NCBI RefSeq assembly: GCF_965221945.1
Contig: NZ_OZ244925.1
Location: 1,240,001-1,304,000, forward strand
DNA from: Poriferisodalis sp965221945
GTDB taxonomy: Bacteria; Actinomycetota; Acidimicrobiia; Acidimicrobiales; Poriferisodalaceae
DNA length: 64,000 nt
Reading direction: 5' to 3'
Shown: piece after piece, positions 7,163 to 16,741 of the stretch
How the letters are laid out: every line of letters begins with the position of its first letter
How positions within the stretch are numbered: the first letter of the stretch is position 1
Translations under genes and position numbers: made by a program
Notes under the pieces: model-generated
What the model saw: only the letters and a program-made list of their open reading frames with translations
Database searches by the model: none
Told to the model about the DNA's origin: nothing

Positions 7163-9071
7163 CCGAGACGAACGCCGCGTAGCCCCGGCGCCCTGGCACC
7201 CATCGATGGGTGCCCCGCCAGGGTTGCGTCCGCCTGTTGCGCACGCCGATTCCACAACCACTCGGCGATCTGGGGCACCAGCCGAACTGCACTGGCACCC
7301 ATCGGTCGGCGCGCCTGGATCGGCCCTCGAATCCGGGCGCACGGCTGATGCTGACTCTGCGTCGCCCAAGTCGCACCGACGCAAGGTTCGAACCGGCCCG
7401 CCGCGTCGCCGAGCGCTCCTGCTCATCATCGCGACAGCCATTGCCCTGGCCACCCTTGCGGCCCGCCTGGTCCAAGTACAGGTGCTCGACCGCGAGACCT
7501 ACGCCGCGCTGGGGGAGCGCCAGGGGACCGCTCAGTGGGAACTCGAATCGGTACGTGGAGCGATCCTGGATCGAAACCTGAACCTCCTCGCAGTGTCCCA
7601 CAACCTGCCCACAATCTGGGCTGACCCTCGCCTCGTCACCGACCCGCATCAGACTGCGACAGCCTTGGCGTCAGTGTTGGACATTGACATCGGTGTCATC
7701 GCCGAAAGGCTCGCGAGCGATCGGCACTTCGTCTACGTGGCGCGCCAGGTCAGTCCATCGGAAGGGCTGGCCGTACAGGAGCTGCAGCTCGAAGGTGTCG
7801 GTGTGCGGGGTGAATCGTCACGGTTGCGGCCCAACGGGGACGATTTCGCTCGCGGTCTGCTCGGAGCTGTCGACATCGACCAGAACCCGCTGGGAGGTGC
7901 CGAGAAGCAGTTCACCGAAGTGCTCGACGGAACGGACGGTCTCGAGGTTGCTCGGATCACACAGGGCGGGATGCCGCTCCCAACGGGGACGGAGCTCTTT
8001 GAGCCGGTCAGCCACGGCGACGACGTGGTCCTCACCTTGCATACCCAGATGCAATGGGTTGCCGAGCGCTCGCTGAGCGCCGCTGTCCACTCGACCGGTG
8101 CGCGCGGCGGCATGGTGGTAGTGATGCAGACCGACACCGGCGATGTCCTTGCACTGGCTGGCGTGGCCCGCGATTCAGAGACTGGACAGATCGGGCCGGT
8201 GGCATACAACCCGGCATACACCGACGCATTCGAGCCAGGCTCGGTCGCGAAGAGCTTCACTGTCGCCGCCGTACTGGAAGCGGGCGTGACCACGCCCACT
8301 GAGAGCCATTCGACACCAGCCGCCTACATGTTCGCCGACAAGGAATTCACCGAGCCGTACTCCGACGTTGACCGCCAGATGACGACGGCGGAAATCCTCA
8401 TCCACTCGTCGAACATCGGCACGATCAGGCTGGCCGAACAACTCGGCGCAGCCCAGTTGCAGCGCTCCTTGCGGGCGTTCGGCTTCGGTCGCCTGACCGG
8501 GGCTGAGGGCGCCCCAGCGCTGCCCGGCGAGAGCCGCGGCATCTTGCGTGCCGCGAACCAATGGCGAGGCACGGACTTGGCCACGATTGCGTTCGGTCAG
8601 GGCATCGCAGTGACAGCGGTGCAGCTCGCCGCCGCCTACAACACCATTGCCAACGACGGCGTCTATGTCACGCCCAGGCTCGTCCTGGGAAGCGTGGACA
8701 GCAACGGAGCGCTGCGGCCGGCTGACCCTGCTGTGACGCGCCGTGTCCTGTCGCCACATACAGCTGGGGAATTGAAGTCGATCCTGGCCGACGTGGTCGC
8801 TGAGGGAACGGGCAAGCGGGCCGCCATTGACGGTTACCGGGTAGCCGGCAAGACCGGCACGGCGCAGAAGCCCAGTCCAGACGGCGGCTACAGCTCCGAC
8901 GCGTACACGAGCTCGTTTGCAGGTTTCCTCCCGGCTGACCGTCCAGAACTCACCGTGGTTGTCGTCCTCGATGAACCCGATGAGTACCGGGCCGGCATAG
9001 TGGCGGCACCGGTGTTCGCTGAAGTTGCCGAGTACGCGTTGCGGATGCTGCAGGTCTCGCCCGATGCATGA
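7146..9071 (+). CDS. ftsI: peptidoglycan transpeptidase FtsI (class B PBP3)
   Basis: 641 residues from the ATG at 7146. A Pro/Ser-rich cytoplasmic tail of about 90 residues, including two related HPS(M/V)GAP segments, precedes the membrane anchor RALLLIIATAIALATLAA. Next come the dimerisation domain (RGAILDRNLNLLAVS) and the transpeptidase domain with SVAK (active Ser about residue 366), SSN (about 421-423) and KTG (about 569-571). It cross-links septal peptidoglycan in partnership with FtsW. The 5' end overlaps ftsL. The tail is encoded partly by a strong DNA palindrome (7195-7214). Confidence 0.93.
   Translation: MTDVLDRDERRVAPAPWHPSMGAPPGLRPPVAHADSTTTRRSGAPAELHWHPSVGAPGSALESGRTADADSASPKSHRRKVRTGPPRRRALLLIIATAIALATLAARLVQVQVLDRETYAALGERQGTAQWELESVRGAILDRNLNLLAVSHNLPTIWADPRLVTDPHQTATALASVLDIDIGVIAERLASDRHFVYVARQVSPSEGLAVQELQLEGVGVRGESSRLRPNGDDFARGLLGAVDIDQNPLGGAEKQFTEVLDGTDGLEVARITQGGMPLPTGTELFEPVSHGDDVVLTLHTQMQWVAERSLSAAVHSTGARGGMVVVMQTDTGDVLALAGVARDSETGQIGPVAYNPAYTDAFEPGSVAKSFTVAAVLEAGVTTPTESHSTPAAYMFADKEFTEPYSDVDRQMTTAEILIHSSNIGTIRLAEQLGAAQLQRSLRAFGFGRLTGAEGAPALPGESRGILRAANQWRGTDLATIAFGQGIAVTAVQLAAAYNTIANDGVYVTPRLVLGSVDSNGALRPADPAVTRRVLSPHTAGELKSILADVVAEGTGKRAAIDGYRVAGKTGTAQKPSPDGGYSSDAYTSSFAGFLPADRPELTVVVVLDEPDEYRAGIVAAPVFAEVAEYALRMLQVSPDA
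7195..7214. repeat. 20-bp perfect palindrome inside ftsI
   Basis: GGCACCCATCGATGGGTGCC is its own reverse complement. CCCTGG just before (7191-7196) and CCAGGG just after extend the possible hairpin. A degenerate second copy, beginning with the same CTGGCACCCATCG, lies near 7290. It falls in the codons for the variable cytoplasmic tail of FtsI, so it is tolerated there. Confidence 0.85.
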
Positions 9072-9080
9072 GAACGGCCC

Positions 9081-10565
9081 ATGAGCTCGCCGCGCTCTGC
9101 GATCCCGATCCCGGTGCAGCGCTTGGCCTCCGAGACCGGCGGAACCTATGTTGCGCCGTCGGGTCGCCACGCCGACGAGATGGACGGTGGAGCCGCGCTC
9201 GTGCACGGCATCAGCCACGACAGTCGCTCAGTCGCGCCCGGGATGCTGTTCTGCTGCGTGGTGGGTCGGCACCACGACGGTCACGCGTTTGCGTCTGAGG
9301 CGATTACGGCAGGCGCCGCTGCGCTGATGGTCGAGCGCGTCCTCGACGTTGGTGTGCCCCAGATCGCCGTGCCCAGTGTGCGAGGTGCGCTGGGCCCCGC
9401 TTCAGCTGCGGTATGGGGCCAGCCGTGGCGCCGCTGCGCGGTCGTCGGCGTTACCGGGACCTCTGGCAAGACCACGGTGGCGCACGCGATCGGCGCCATA
9501 GCACGCGCTTGCGGAACCTCATGCGAGGTGATGGGCACCCTGGTTGAGCCGCACACCACACCGGAGGCGCCAGAGGTGTGCCGACGCCTCAGCGAAGCCG
9601 CAGATGCGGGAACTGAGATGGTCGTGCTCGAAGTGTCATCGCACGCCCTCGCACTCGGCAGGGTCGACGGTGCCAGCTTCGCGGCCGGTGTCTTCACCAA
9701 CCTGAGTCATGAACATCTCGACTTCCACATCACGATGGAGGACTACTTCGACGCAAAGGCGCGACTCTTCGACGGCCGCTGCGAAATAGCACTGGTGAAC
9801 GTGGCCGACAGATGGGGTCGCCGGTTGGCAGCCATGGCCACTGGTACAACCGGCACAGTGGTCGAATGGCAGCCCTCCGACATCGAGGACGTCACCGTGA
9901 GCGTCAATGGGCTCAGCGGTCGATGGCGCGGCCGACCGATCCGGTGCGGGCTGCTCGGACGATTCAACGCGGCGAACGTGGCGGCTGCAGCGGCAACAGC
10001 GAGCGCGCTCGGATTCGACAACAGTGCCATTGCACCCGCTATCGCCGCGGTGAAACCGGTGCGAGGGCGTTTGTGGCCCGTGAACGGTCCCGGCGATGAC
10101 ATCACCGTCCTCGTGGACTATGCCCACAAGCCCGAAGCACTCGCCGCGGCGCTGGCGAGTGCTCGCGAACTGAGTGGTCCCGATGGCCGCCTCTGGGCGG
10201 TCTTCGGTGCGGGTGGCGATCGTGATCCATCCAAGAGGGCACCCATGGGCGCCGCAGCAGATCACCATGCGGACATGCTGGTCCTGACCTCCGACAACCC
10301 TCGCAGCGAGGATCCCGCCGACATCGCGGCAGAGATCGCCGCTGGTGCCGGCGGGCGACATGACACCGGCGACGGCCTGCACGTCGAACTCGATCGATCC
10401 CTGGCCATCTCGCTTGCCATCGAGGGTGCGCGGGCTGGGGACGTCGTCGTGGTGGCAGGGAAGGGTCACGAGACCACCCAGGTGACAGCAGGCCGCTCAA
10501 CGCCGTTCGACGACGCAATCGTGGCGGCCGACGCACTGCAGATTCGCAGGAGTGCGAGGCAATGA
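9081..10565 (+). CDS. murE: UDP-MurNAc-tripeptide ligase MurE
   Basis: 494 residues, normal length. Mur ligase P-loop GTSGKTT at residues 126-132, EVSSHAL and the carbamylated-lysine segment DYFDAKARLF follow. The substrate motif DNPRSEDP near residue 398 is the DNPR type that marks meso-diaminopimelate-adding enzymes, so the stem peptide is predicted to carry m-DAP. It acts in the cytoplasm on UDP-MurNAc-L-Ala-D-Glu. The stop overlaps the mraY start. In most bacteria murF lies between murE and mraY; here it is missing. Confidence 0.95.
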   Translation: MSSPRSAIPIPVQRLASETGGTYVAPSGRHADEMDGGAALVHGISHDSRSVAPGMLFCCVVGRHHDGHAFASEAITAGAAALMVERVLDVGVPQIAVPSVRGALGPASAAVWGQPWRRCAVVGVTGTSGKTTVAHAIGAIARACGTSCEVMGTLVEPHTTPEAPEVCRRLSEAADAGTEMVVLEVSSHALALGRVDGASFAAGVFTNLSHEHLDFHITMEDYFDAKARLFDGRCEIALVNVADRWGRRLAAMATGTTGTVVEWQPSDIEDVTVSVNGLSGRWRGRPIRCGLLGRFNAANVAAAAATASALGFDNSAIAPAIAAVKPVRGRLWPVNGPGDDITVLVDYAHKPEALAAALASARELSGPDGRLWAVFGAGGDRDPSKRAPMGAAADHHADMLVLTSDNPRSEDPADIAAEIAAGAGGRHDTGDGLHVELDRSLAISLAIEGARAGDVVVVAGKGHETTQVTAGRSTPFDDAIVAADALQIRRSARQ

Positions 10566-11614
10566 TCGCCCTGCTCATCGCCTCCAGCTCCGCGATGTTC
10601 GTATCGCTCATCGGCACGCGATATCTCGTGCCGTGGCTGCAGGCACGCGGCGTCGGCCAGCCGATTCGCCTCGACGGTCCCCGGGGGCACATCACAAAGG
10701 CCGGCACGCCGACAATGGGAGGTGCCGCAGTCGTGGCTGCCGCCGTGGTGGGCTACGTGGTCAGTCACTTGCGCGCCGAGACGGTCATGACGCGCTCGGG
10801 CATCGTGCTGCTAGCGGCAGTCAGCGCTGCGGGCCTCGTCGGCTTGGCCGACGACTGGATCAAGGTGAGCCGTGAACGCAATCTGGGGTTGAACAAGCGG
10901 GCCAAGCTGATCGGTTTGATCGCAGTGGGCGTCGGATTCGCGGCTGCGTCGGTGTGGTGGGTAAATCTCGACGCGGCGATTGGCTTCACTCGGCTGAGCG
11001 GAAACGCACTGCGAGTCCCCGCCGCTGTGTGGATCCTGTGGGCTGTGCTCATCATTCTGGGCACTTCCAACGCCGTGAACCTGACCGACGGCCTGGACGG
11101 CCTTGCCGCAGGCGCCGCTTCAGTGGCTTTCGCCGCGTTCGTGGTCGTTGGCTACTGGGCATTCCGTCACCCGATCTCCTATGACGTCAAGCATCCGCTG
11201 GATCTCGCCATCGTCGCTGCTGCCATGGCTGGCGCCTGCGTGGGGTTCCTGTGGTGGAACGCGCCGCCGGCGAGGATCTTCATGGGCGACACGGGCTCGC
11301 TGGCCATCGGCACCGCCATGGGCGGGCTCGCGATGCTTCTGCACGTAGATCTGCTGCTGCCCGTCATCGGCGGCCTGTACGTCATCGAGACGGCGTCTGT
11401 CATCGTCCAGGTCGGCTCGTTCCGGCTCTTCGGCCGCCGCCTGCTCCGGATGGCCCCCATGCACCATCACCTCGAGCTGGGCGGGTGGCCAGAGACCACC
11501 GTGCTCATCCGCCTCTGGGTCGTGAACAGCCTGCTCGTGGCACTCGCGCTCGGCCTTTACTACGCCGACTTCTTGAGTCTCGACCTGGTCGAACTGCCGG
11601 CAGGTTCGCTGTGA
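10562..11614 (+). CDS. mraY: phospho-MurNAc-pentapeptide translocase MraY
   Basis: 350 residues with about ten membrane segments. The catalytic motifs LADDWIKVS, NLTDGLDGLAAG, FMGDTGSLAIG and the histidine motif PMHHHLELGG appear in the expected order. It moves phospho-MurNAc-pentapeptide to undecaprenyl phosphate, forming lipid I at the inner face of the membrane. It overlaps murE by four bases and murD by four bases (GTGA), indicating tight coexpression. Confidence 0.96.
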   Translation: MIALLIASSSAMFVSLIGTRYLVPWLQARGVGQPIRLDGPRGHITKAGTPTMGGAAVVAAAVVGYVVSHLRAETVMTRSGIVLLAAVSAAGLVGLADDWIKVSRERNLGLNKRAKLIGLIAVGVGFAAASVWWVNLDAAIGFTRLSGNALRVPAAVWILWAVLIILGTSNAVNLTDGLDGLAAGAASVAFAAFVVVGYWAFRHPISYDVKHPLDLAIVAAAMAGACVGFLWWNAPPARIFMGDTGSLAIGTAMGGLAMLLHVDLLLPVIGGLYVIETASVIVQVGSFRLFGRRLLRMAPMHHHLELGGWPETTVLIRLWVVNSLLVALALGLYYADFLSLDLVELPAGSL

Positions 11615-13047
11615 GCCCCAATCATCCCTCGGATGCCCGCCGTCCGATGCTCGACGCCCTAGGTCCTGACGACGGACCGGTGCTGGTCGTCGGCATGGGC
11701 GTGACGGGATGCGCGGTGGCAACGGCGCTGGGGGCTCGAGGCCATGAGATCATCGTGGCTGACGACCGTCCCGACTCGGCTGCCGCGAGGGTTGCCTCCG
11801 CAGGGCTCGCTTCCGTGGAGATCCACGACTCCACCGATCACGGTCTGCTCAGCGCTCTGGTGTCGAACGCTGCCGCTGTGGTCCCCTCTCCAGGAGTCCC
11901 GCCACGGCACCCCAGTTACACGTTCGCCGATGCGACCGGAGTGCCGGTGGTGAGCGAGCTGGATCTGGCGGCACAGTGGGACAACCGCCCGCTTGCCGCA
12001 ATCACGGGTACGAATGGCAAGACCACGGTCACGGTGCTCACCGAACGAATGCTGAACCGGAGCGGCATCAGTGCCCTCGGCGCCGGGAACACCGATGTTG
12101 CCTTGGTGGATGCGATCGACCGGGACGTCTCAACTTTCGTCGTGGAGGCCTCGTCCTTCAGGCTTCACCGAGCCCGCAGCTTTGCCCCTGCTGTGGCCGC
12201 GTGGCTGAATCTGGCACCCGACCATCTCGACTGGCATGTCGATTTGCGGGACTATGCCGCTTCCAAGGCGCGAATTTGGGCCACCCAAGGCCCTGACGAT
12301 GTCGCGGTGGTGCCGTTCGACGATCCCGACGTCGAGCCATGGACGTCGGGGATCCGTTCACGCCGTGTGACATTTGCGACGCCTCAGTCGCTCGATGCAG
12401 CCTGCGATGTGCGCTACGAGCACGGTGTCCTGGTGGCGCATCACACAGCGCTCGTGGCAGCTGCAGAACTGCCGCGGCGTCGGCCCCACGACCTGTCGAA
12501 CGCCGCAGCAGCAGCGGCGATCGCATTGGAGATGGGGGCCTCCGCAGAGGCAGTGGCGGCTGAATTACACTCGTTCGACGGTCTACCGCACCGACTCGCG
12601 CTCGCAGGGCGAATCGGAGCGGTGAGCTTCCATGACGACAGCAAAGCGACAGCACCTCATGCCACCGTGGCCGCGCTCCAGGGATTCCCCGATGCGGTCC
12701 TCATCGCAGGAGGGCGGAACAAGGGTCTCGATCTCGGCGACCTCGCTGCGGTGGCTGCCCATGTACGCGGTGTCGTAGCGATCGGCGAGGCTGCCTCTGA
12801 TGTGATCGCCTGCTTCAGCCGACCCGTGCATGGTCGGATCAAGCTCTCCGTGGCGGACTCGATGTCCGAGGCCGTGGAGATCGCCTACCGGATGGCCCAA
12901 CCGGCCGGAGACGTCGTGCTGTCACCCGGATGTGCGTCGTTCGACTGGTACTCGAGCTACCACGAACGGGGCGAGCACTTCATCGCAGCCGTATCGGATC
13001 TCGCATCGCGCCTTGACCCCCAGACCTGCTCCGGAGACGTGCGATGA
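11611..13047 (+). CDS. murD: UDP-MurNAc-L-alanine--D-glutamate ligase MurD
   Basis: 478 residues from the GTG at 11611. N-terminal nucleotide-binding segment VLVVGMGVTGCAVA, P-loop GTNGKTT (133-139), APDHLDWH and the C-terminal SPGCASFD(W) signature are all present. The frame is open far upstream (to 11251) within mraY, but that part is a shadow; the GTG overlaps the mraY stop (GTGA). It adds D-Glu to UDP-MurNAc-L-Ala. The N-terminal extension of about 20 residues before the Rossmann-like fold is slightly longer than usual. Confidence 0.95.
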   Translation: MSPNHPSDARRPMLDALGPDDGPVLVVGMGVTGCAVATALGARGHEIIVADDRPDSAAARVASAGLASVEIHDSTDHGLLSALVSNAAAVVPSPGVPPRHPSYTFADATGVPVVSELDLAAQWDNRPLAAITGTNGKTTVTVLTERMLNRSGISALGAGNTDVALVDAIDRDVSTFVVEASSFRLHRARSFAPAVAAWLNLAPDHLDWHVDLRDYAASKARIWATQGPDDVAVVPFDDPDVEPWTSGIRSRRVTFATPQSLDAACDVRYEHGVLVAHHTALVAAAELPRRRPHDLSNAAAAAAIALEMGASAEAVAAELHSFDGLPHRLALAGRIGAVSFHDDSKATAPHATVAALQGFPDAVLIAGGRNKGLDLGDLAAVAAHVRGVVAIGEAASDVIACFSRPVHGRIKLSVADSMSEAVEIAYRMAQPAGDVVLSPGCASFDWYSSYHERGEHFIAAVSDLASRLDPQTCSGDVR

Positions 13048-14159
13048 GCCGGCTGGATCTTCCTCGCGCGCAATCGGGGCCTTCGGTGCGGTACGCCGCA
13101 CTCCTGTCCGCGGTCTTCCTGCTGCTCCTCACTGGGGTGGTCCTGGTGCTGTCTGCCACCTCAGCGACTGGGGTCGAGGGGCCCGACCGCCCCCTGCAGT
13201 ACTTCACACGACATCTGTGGTCGGCGGCCATCGCCGTGGGCGTGCTGCTGGTGACGCTTCGCATCGACTACCGGCGCTGGCGGCACCTGGCGCTGCCCCT
13301 TGTAGCCCTCAGCGTGAGTCTGCTGGTCATCGTGCTGGCGGTGGGCAAACGCGCGGGCGGTGCTCGTCGCTGGATCGAGATCGGGCAACTCAGTGTTCAG
13401 CCGTCGGAGATCGCGAAGCTGGCCCTGATCGTTGCGATGGCCGCGTTCCTCGACGCTCGCAAAGATCAGATCGACCGTCCCGATCGGATCCTGCGCCCGA
13501 CGATGCTCCTGCTGACCGCTGGCTGTTCCCTCGTGCTGCTGCAGCCGGACCTAGGGACCACACTGATCTTGGTCGGCATCGGGGTCGGGATGCTGTTCGT
13601 CGCAGGCTTGCCAGGCCGGGACCTCGGCAAGATTGCCCTGATAGTCGGAATTGCAGCGCCTCTGCTGGCGTATGCGGCGCCGTACCGCCGAGCGCGCCTC
13701 GCGGGCTTCCTCGATCCGATCTCCGAGCGTGCCTCGAGCGGCTACCAGACGTTCCAGAGCCTGGTCGGCCTGGCACAGGGCGGACTGCGCGGCACCGGAC
13801 TCGGAGCAGGCCAGGCGAAGTGGGGATGGGTGCCCAATGCCCCCACAGACTTCATCTTTGTCATCGTCGGCGAAGAGATGGGGCTTCTTGGTGCGCTGGG
13901 GCTCCTGACACTATTGGGAGTCGTCGGCATCGGTGGTTTCCGGACGAGTCAGAAGGCGCCTGACCTGTTCGGCTCGCTGCTGGCCGCTGGCATCTCGATC
14001 TGGTTTGTGCTGCAGACGCTGGTGAACGTCGGCGGTGTGGTTGGATTGCTGCCGGTGACCGGTGTGACGCTGCCATTCCTCTCTTTTGGCGGCTCCTCTT
14101 TGGTGGTCACCTCAGCGGCCGCAGGGTTGCTGCTGAACGTCACCCGGCGGTCCGACTGA
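13044..14159 (+). CDS. ftsW: septal peptidoglycan glycosyltransferase FtsW
   Basis: A 371-residue SEDS-family membrane protein with about ten membrane helices. Signatures include GARRWIEIGQLSVQPSEIAKL, LVLLQPDLGTTLIL, PTDFIFVIVGEEMGLLGA and the C-terminal LLPVTGVTLPFLSFGGSS. The conserved Asp of the QPDLGT loop is the catalytic-type residue. It polymerises lipid II at the septum together with FtsI. The start overlaps the murD stop (ATGA); murG follows after three bases. Confidence 0.95.
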   Translation: MSRLDLPRAQSGPSVRYAALLSAVFLLLLTGVVLVLSATSATGVEGPDRPLQYFTRHLWSAAIAVGVLLVTLRIDYRRWRHLALPLVALSVSLLVIVLAVGKRAGGARRWIEIGQLSVQPSEIAKLALIVAMAAFLDARKDQIDRPDRILRPTMLLLTAGCSLVLLQPDLGTTLILVGIGVGMLFVAGLPGRDLGKIALIVGIAAPLLAYAAPYRRARLAGFLDPISERASSGYQTFQSLVGLAQGGLRGTGLGAGQAKWGWVPNAPTDFIFVIVGEEMGLLGALGLLTLLGVVGIGGFRTSQKAPDLFGSLLAAGISIWFVLQTLVNVGGVVGLLPVTGVTLPFLSFGGSSLVVTSAAAGLLLNVTRRSD

Positions 14160-14162
14160 GCC

Positions 14163-15365
14163 GTGCCCGCACCCGACAGAGCCTCTGCCGCACCAAGCGT
14201 GCTGATCGCCGGGGGTGGAACTGCCGGACATCTCATGCCGGGCCTGGCCGTGGCCGCCGCACTGACTGAACGCGGGTGGCCCGCCGGCGCGATCCATTTC
14301 GTCGGCAGCACCAGAGGAATGGACGCACAAATCGTGCCGGCAGCGGGCTTCGGTCTGACCGCACTTGGAGGCCGAGGCCTCACTGCGAGGCAAATCAACC
14401 TGACGAATGCACTGGCGGCGGCGAGCTTGGCCTGGGCAACGTTGCGCGGGATCGCGCTCGTCGGAAGACGCCGACCTGCCGCTGTGCTGTCGCTCGGCGG
14501 CTACGCCGCGCTGCCCGCGACGGTCGGCGCCGTGGTTTGGAGAGTGCCGTTGGTGATCGCAGAGCAGAATGCTGTCGCCTCGACAACGAACCGACTGCTG
14601 GGTCGCTTCGCACGAGCGGCTGCGGTACCAGCACACGGAACCGGCTTGCAGCGCGAGGTGGTGACGGGCAATCCCGTGCGCCCCGAGGTCACCCAGGCAG
14701 TGCTCGAGGCGGCCGATGCCCGCACCCGGCTCGGCTGGCCCACCGATGCGACCGTCATCGTGGTGTTCGGCGGCTCGCTGGGTTCGCTTCGAATCAACAC
14801 AGCCGTGTGGTCGGCGCTTCCGTCACTGCGCGGCCGCGACGGCGTATTCGTGTATCACGTCGTAGGCAAACGAGATTGGGATGACCGCCCGCCGCACCCA
14901 GCGCCGCGCCCCGACGGTTCGGACGTCACCGAGTGGTACCGAACTGTGCCCTTTGACGAGCAGTTGCCCTTGGCGCTGGCTGCAGCTGACCTGGTGATCT
15001 GCCGTGCCGGAGCTTCCACCGTTGCCGAGTTGTCGGTGATCGGCACTCCGGCGGTGCTCGTGCCCTTGCCCATCGCAACCAACGACCATCAGCGCCGCAA
15101 TGCCGAACACTTGGTGTCGACCGGTCAGGCACGCGCGGTGCCGGATGCCGAACTCGATGCGCAGCGGGTGCTTGCCGAGATCGACCAGATGTCGGAACTC
15201 GGCGGCGCCAGGGGAGTTGACAGGGGAACGCAAGCTGCCCCCGCTGCGACCTTCGGTCGTCGAGACTCTGCAGAACGCGTCGCACAACTCGTGATCGAGC
15301 ACAGCTCGGTGGTCCCGGGCTCTGTCGTGATGAGGGAGCGCTCGCCGAAGGAACCCACATCGTGA
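14163..15365 (+). CDS. murG: lipid II synthase MurG
   Basis: 400 residues from GTG. The N-terminal glycine-rich loop GGGTAGHLMPGLAVA (18-32), FVGSTRGMD, LGGYAALPA and AEQNAVASTTNRLL identify the acceptor domain. The C-terminal domain holds VFGGSLGSLRIN and CRAGASTVAEL, which bind UDP-GlcNAc. It converts lipid I to lipid II at the cytoplasmic face. The last 35 residues after the conserved region are longer than in typical MurG. The stop overlaps the murC GTG. Confidence 0.95.
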   Translation: MPAPDRASAAPSVLIAGGGTAGHLMPGLAVAAALTERGWPAGAIHFVGSTRGMDAQIVPAAGFGLTALGGRGLTARQINLTNALAAASLAWATLRGIALVGRRRPAAVLSLGGYAALPATVGAVVWRVPLVIAEQNAVASTTNRLLGRFARAAAVPAHGTGLQREVVTGNPVRPEVTQAVLEAADARTRLGWPTDATVIVVFGGSLGSLRINTAVWSALPSLRGRDGVFVYHVVGKRDWDDRPPHPAPRPDGSDVTEWYRTVPFDEQLPLALAAADLVICRAGASTVAELSVIGTPAVLVPLPIATNDHQRRNAEHLVSTGQARAVPDAELDAQRVLAEIDQMSELGGARGVDRGTQAAPAATFGRRDSAERVAQLVIEHSSVVPGSVVMRERSPKEPTS

Positions 15366-16741
15366 CCAGGATCCAGCCCGATCTGGCCGAATCTCGCAGC
15401 ATCCACCTGGTAGGGGCTGGGGGTGCGGGAATGAATGCGATCGGGCTGGTGCTCGCGGAGATGGGTCATGCCCTCAGCGGCAGTGATCTGAGACCGGGCC
15501 AGGGAATGACGCGGCTCGCCGCCCACGGAGCTCGAACAGCAATCGGCCACGACGCCGTCAATGTGGGCTCCGCGGACATCGTGGCGCATTCGAGCGCTGT
15601 GCCCTCGAGCAATGTGGAGCTCGCCGAAGCCCGGCGCCGGGGGATACCGGTCCTCAGTCGAGCCGAACTGCTCAGCCAGATCTGCCAGCGCAAGAGAACA
15701 CTGGCGGTCGGAGGGACCCATGGCAAGACGACCACGTCGTCGATGCTGGCGCTCTGTCTCGTTGCTGCCGGAGAGCACCCGTCGTTCTTGGTTGGCGGTG
15801 AACTCAACGAGATCGGCTCGGGTGCCGTCTGGGACATGGCGGGGGAGTGGTTCGTTGTCGAGGCCGACGAGTCCGACGGAACGTTCCTCCAACTCGACGC
15901 CGACGCGGTGCTCGTGACAAACATCGAGCCCGATCACCTTGATCACTACGGCAGCTTCGACTCGCTCACGGGGGCATTCGAGCGCTTCTGCAGCAGCGCG
16001 AACGGGCCGCGCGTGGTGTGCGCCGATGACCCACAGGCCGCCGCGATGGCAGAGCGCGTCGGCGGCTGCGCGACGTACGGAAGATCTGAGCAGGCGAAAT
16101 ACCGGATCATTGGCGCACGAAGTTCGCGCAGCGGTGCAGAGTTCGAGTTGTTCGCGGGCACCACCTCGATCGGGCGCTGCGAACTGCCGCTGCCTGGGCT
16201 GCACAACGTCACGAACGCCGCTGGTGCGCTGGCCGCAGCACTCGAACTCGGCGCCACAGCTTCACCGATGATCGAGGCACTGGGGCGCTTTGCGGGTGTG
16301 GCCAGGCGATTCGAACGGCGGGGCGAGCGCGACGGCATCTCGTTCATCGACGACTATGCGCACCTTCCGGCTGAAGTGACGGCCGCAATCGCTGCGGCTC
16401 GCAGCGGGGACTGGAATCGCATCGTTGCGGTTTTCCAACCCCATCGCTACTCGCGGATCGCGGCGCTGTGGCAGGACTTCGCGGACTCATTCGGAGGCGC
16501 CGACCAGTTGGTCCTCACCGACATCTACCCCGCCGGCGAGGTGCCACGGCCTGGCGTGTCCACAGAACTTGTGCTCGGCGTCGTTCTCGACTCGCATCCC
16601 TACGCCTCCGTGGCGTATCTCCCGGGGCGGGCTGAGCTGCGTTCGTACCTGCGTGCGAACCTGCGAGCAGGTGACTTGTGCCTCACCTTGGGAGCGGGAG
16701 ACCTGACGACGCTCGCAGATGAGTTGCTGCATGCCCACTGA
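15362..16741 (+). CDS. murC: UDP-MurNAc--L-alanine ligase MurC
   Basis: 459 residues from GTG. Contains IHLVGAGGAGMNAIG near the N-terminus, P-loop GTHGKTTTS (118-126), NIEPDHLDHYG and the C-terminal FQPHRYSR segment. It adds L-Ala to UDP-MurNAc in the cytoplasm. It is coupled to murG by a GTGA overlap and overlaps the start of murB. Confidence 0.95.
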   Translation: MTRIQPDLAESRSIHLVGAGGAGMNAIGLVLAEMGHALSGSDLRPGQGMTRLAAHGARTAIGHDAVNVGSADIVAHSSAVPSSNVELAEARRRGIPVLSRAELLSQICQRKRTLAVGGTHGKTTTSSMLALCLVAAGEHPSFLVGGELNEIGSGAVWDMAGEWFVVEADESDGTFLQLDADAVLVTNIEPDHLDHYGSFDSLTGAFERFCSSANGPRVVCADDPQAAAMAERVGGCATYGRSEQAKYRIIGARSSRSGAEFELFAGTTSIGRCELPLPGLHNVTNAAGALAAALELGATASPMIEALGRFAGVARRFERRGERDGISFIDDYAHLPAEVTAAIAAARSGDWNRIVAVFQPHRYSRIAALWQDFADSFGGADQLVLTDIYPAGEVPRPGVSTELVLGVVLDSHPYASVAYLPGRAELRSYLRANLRAGDLCLTLGAGDLTTLADELLHAH

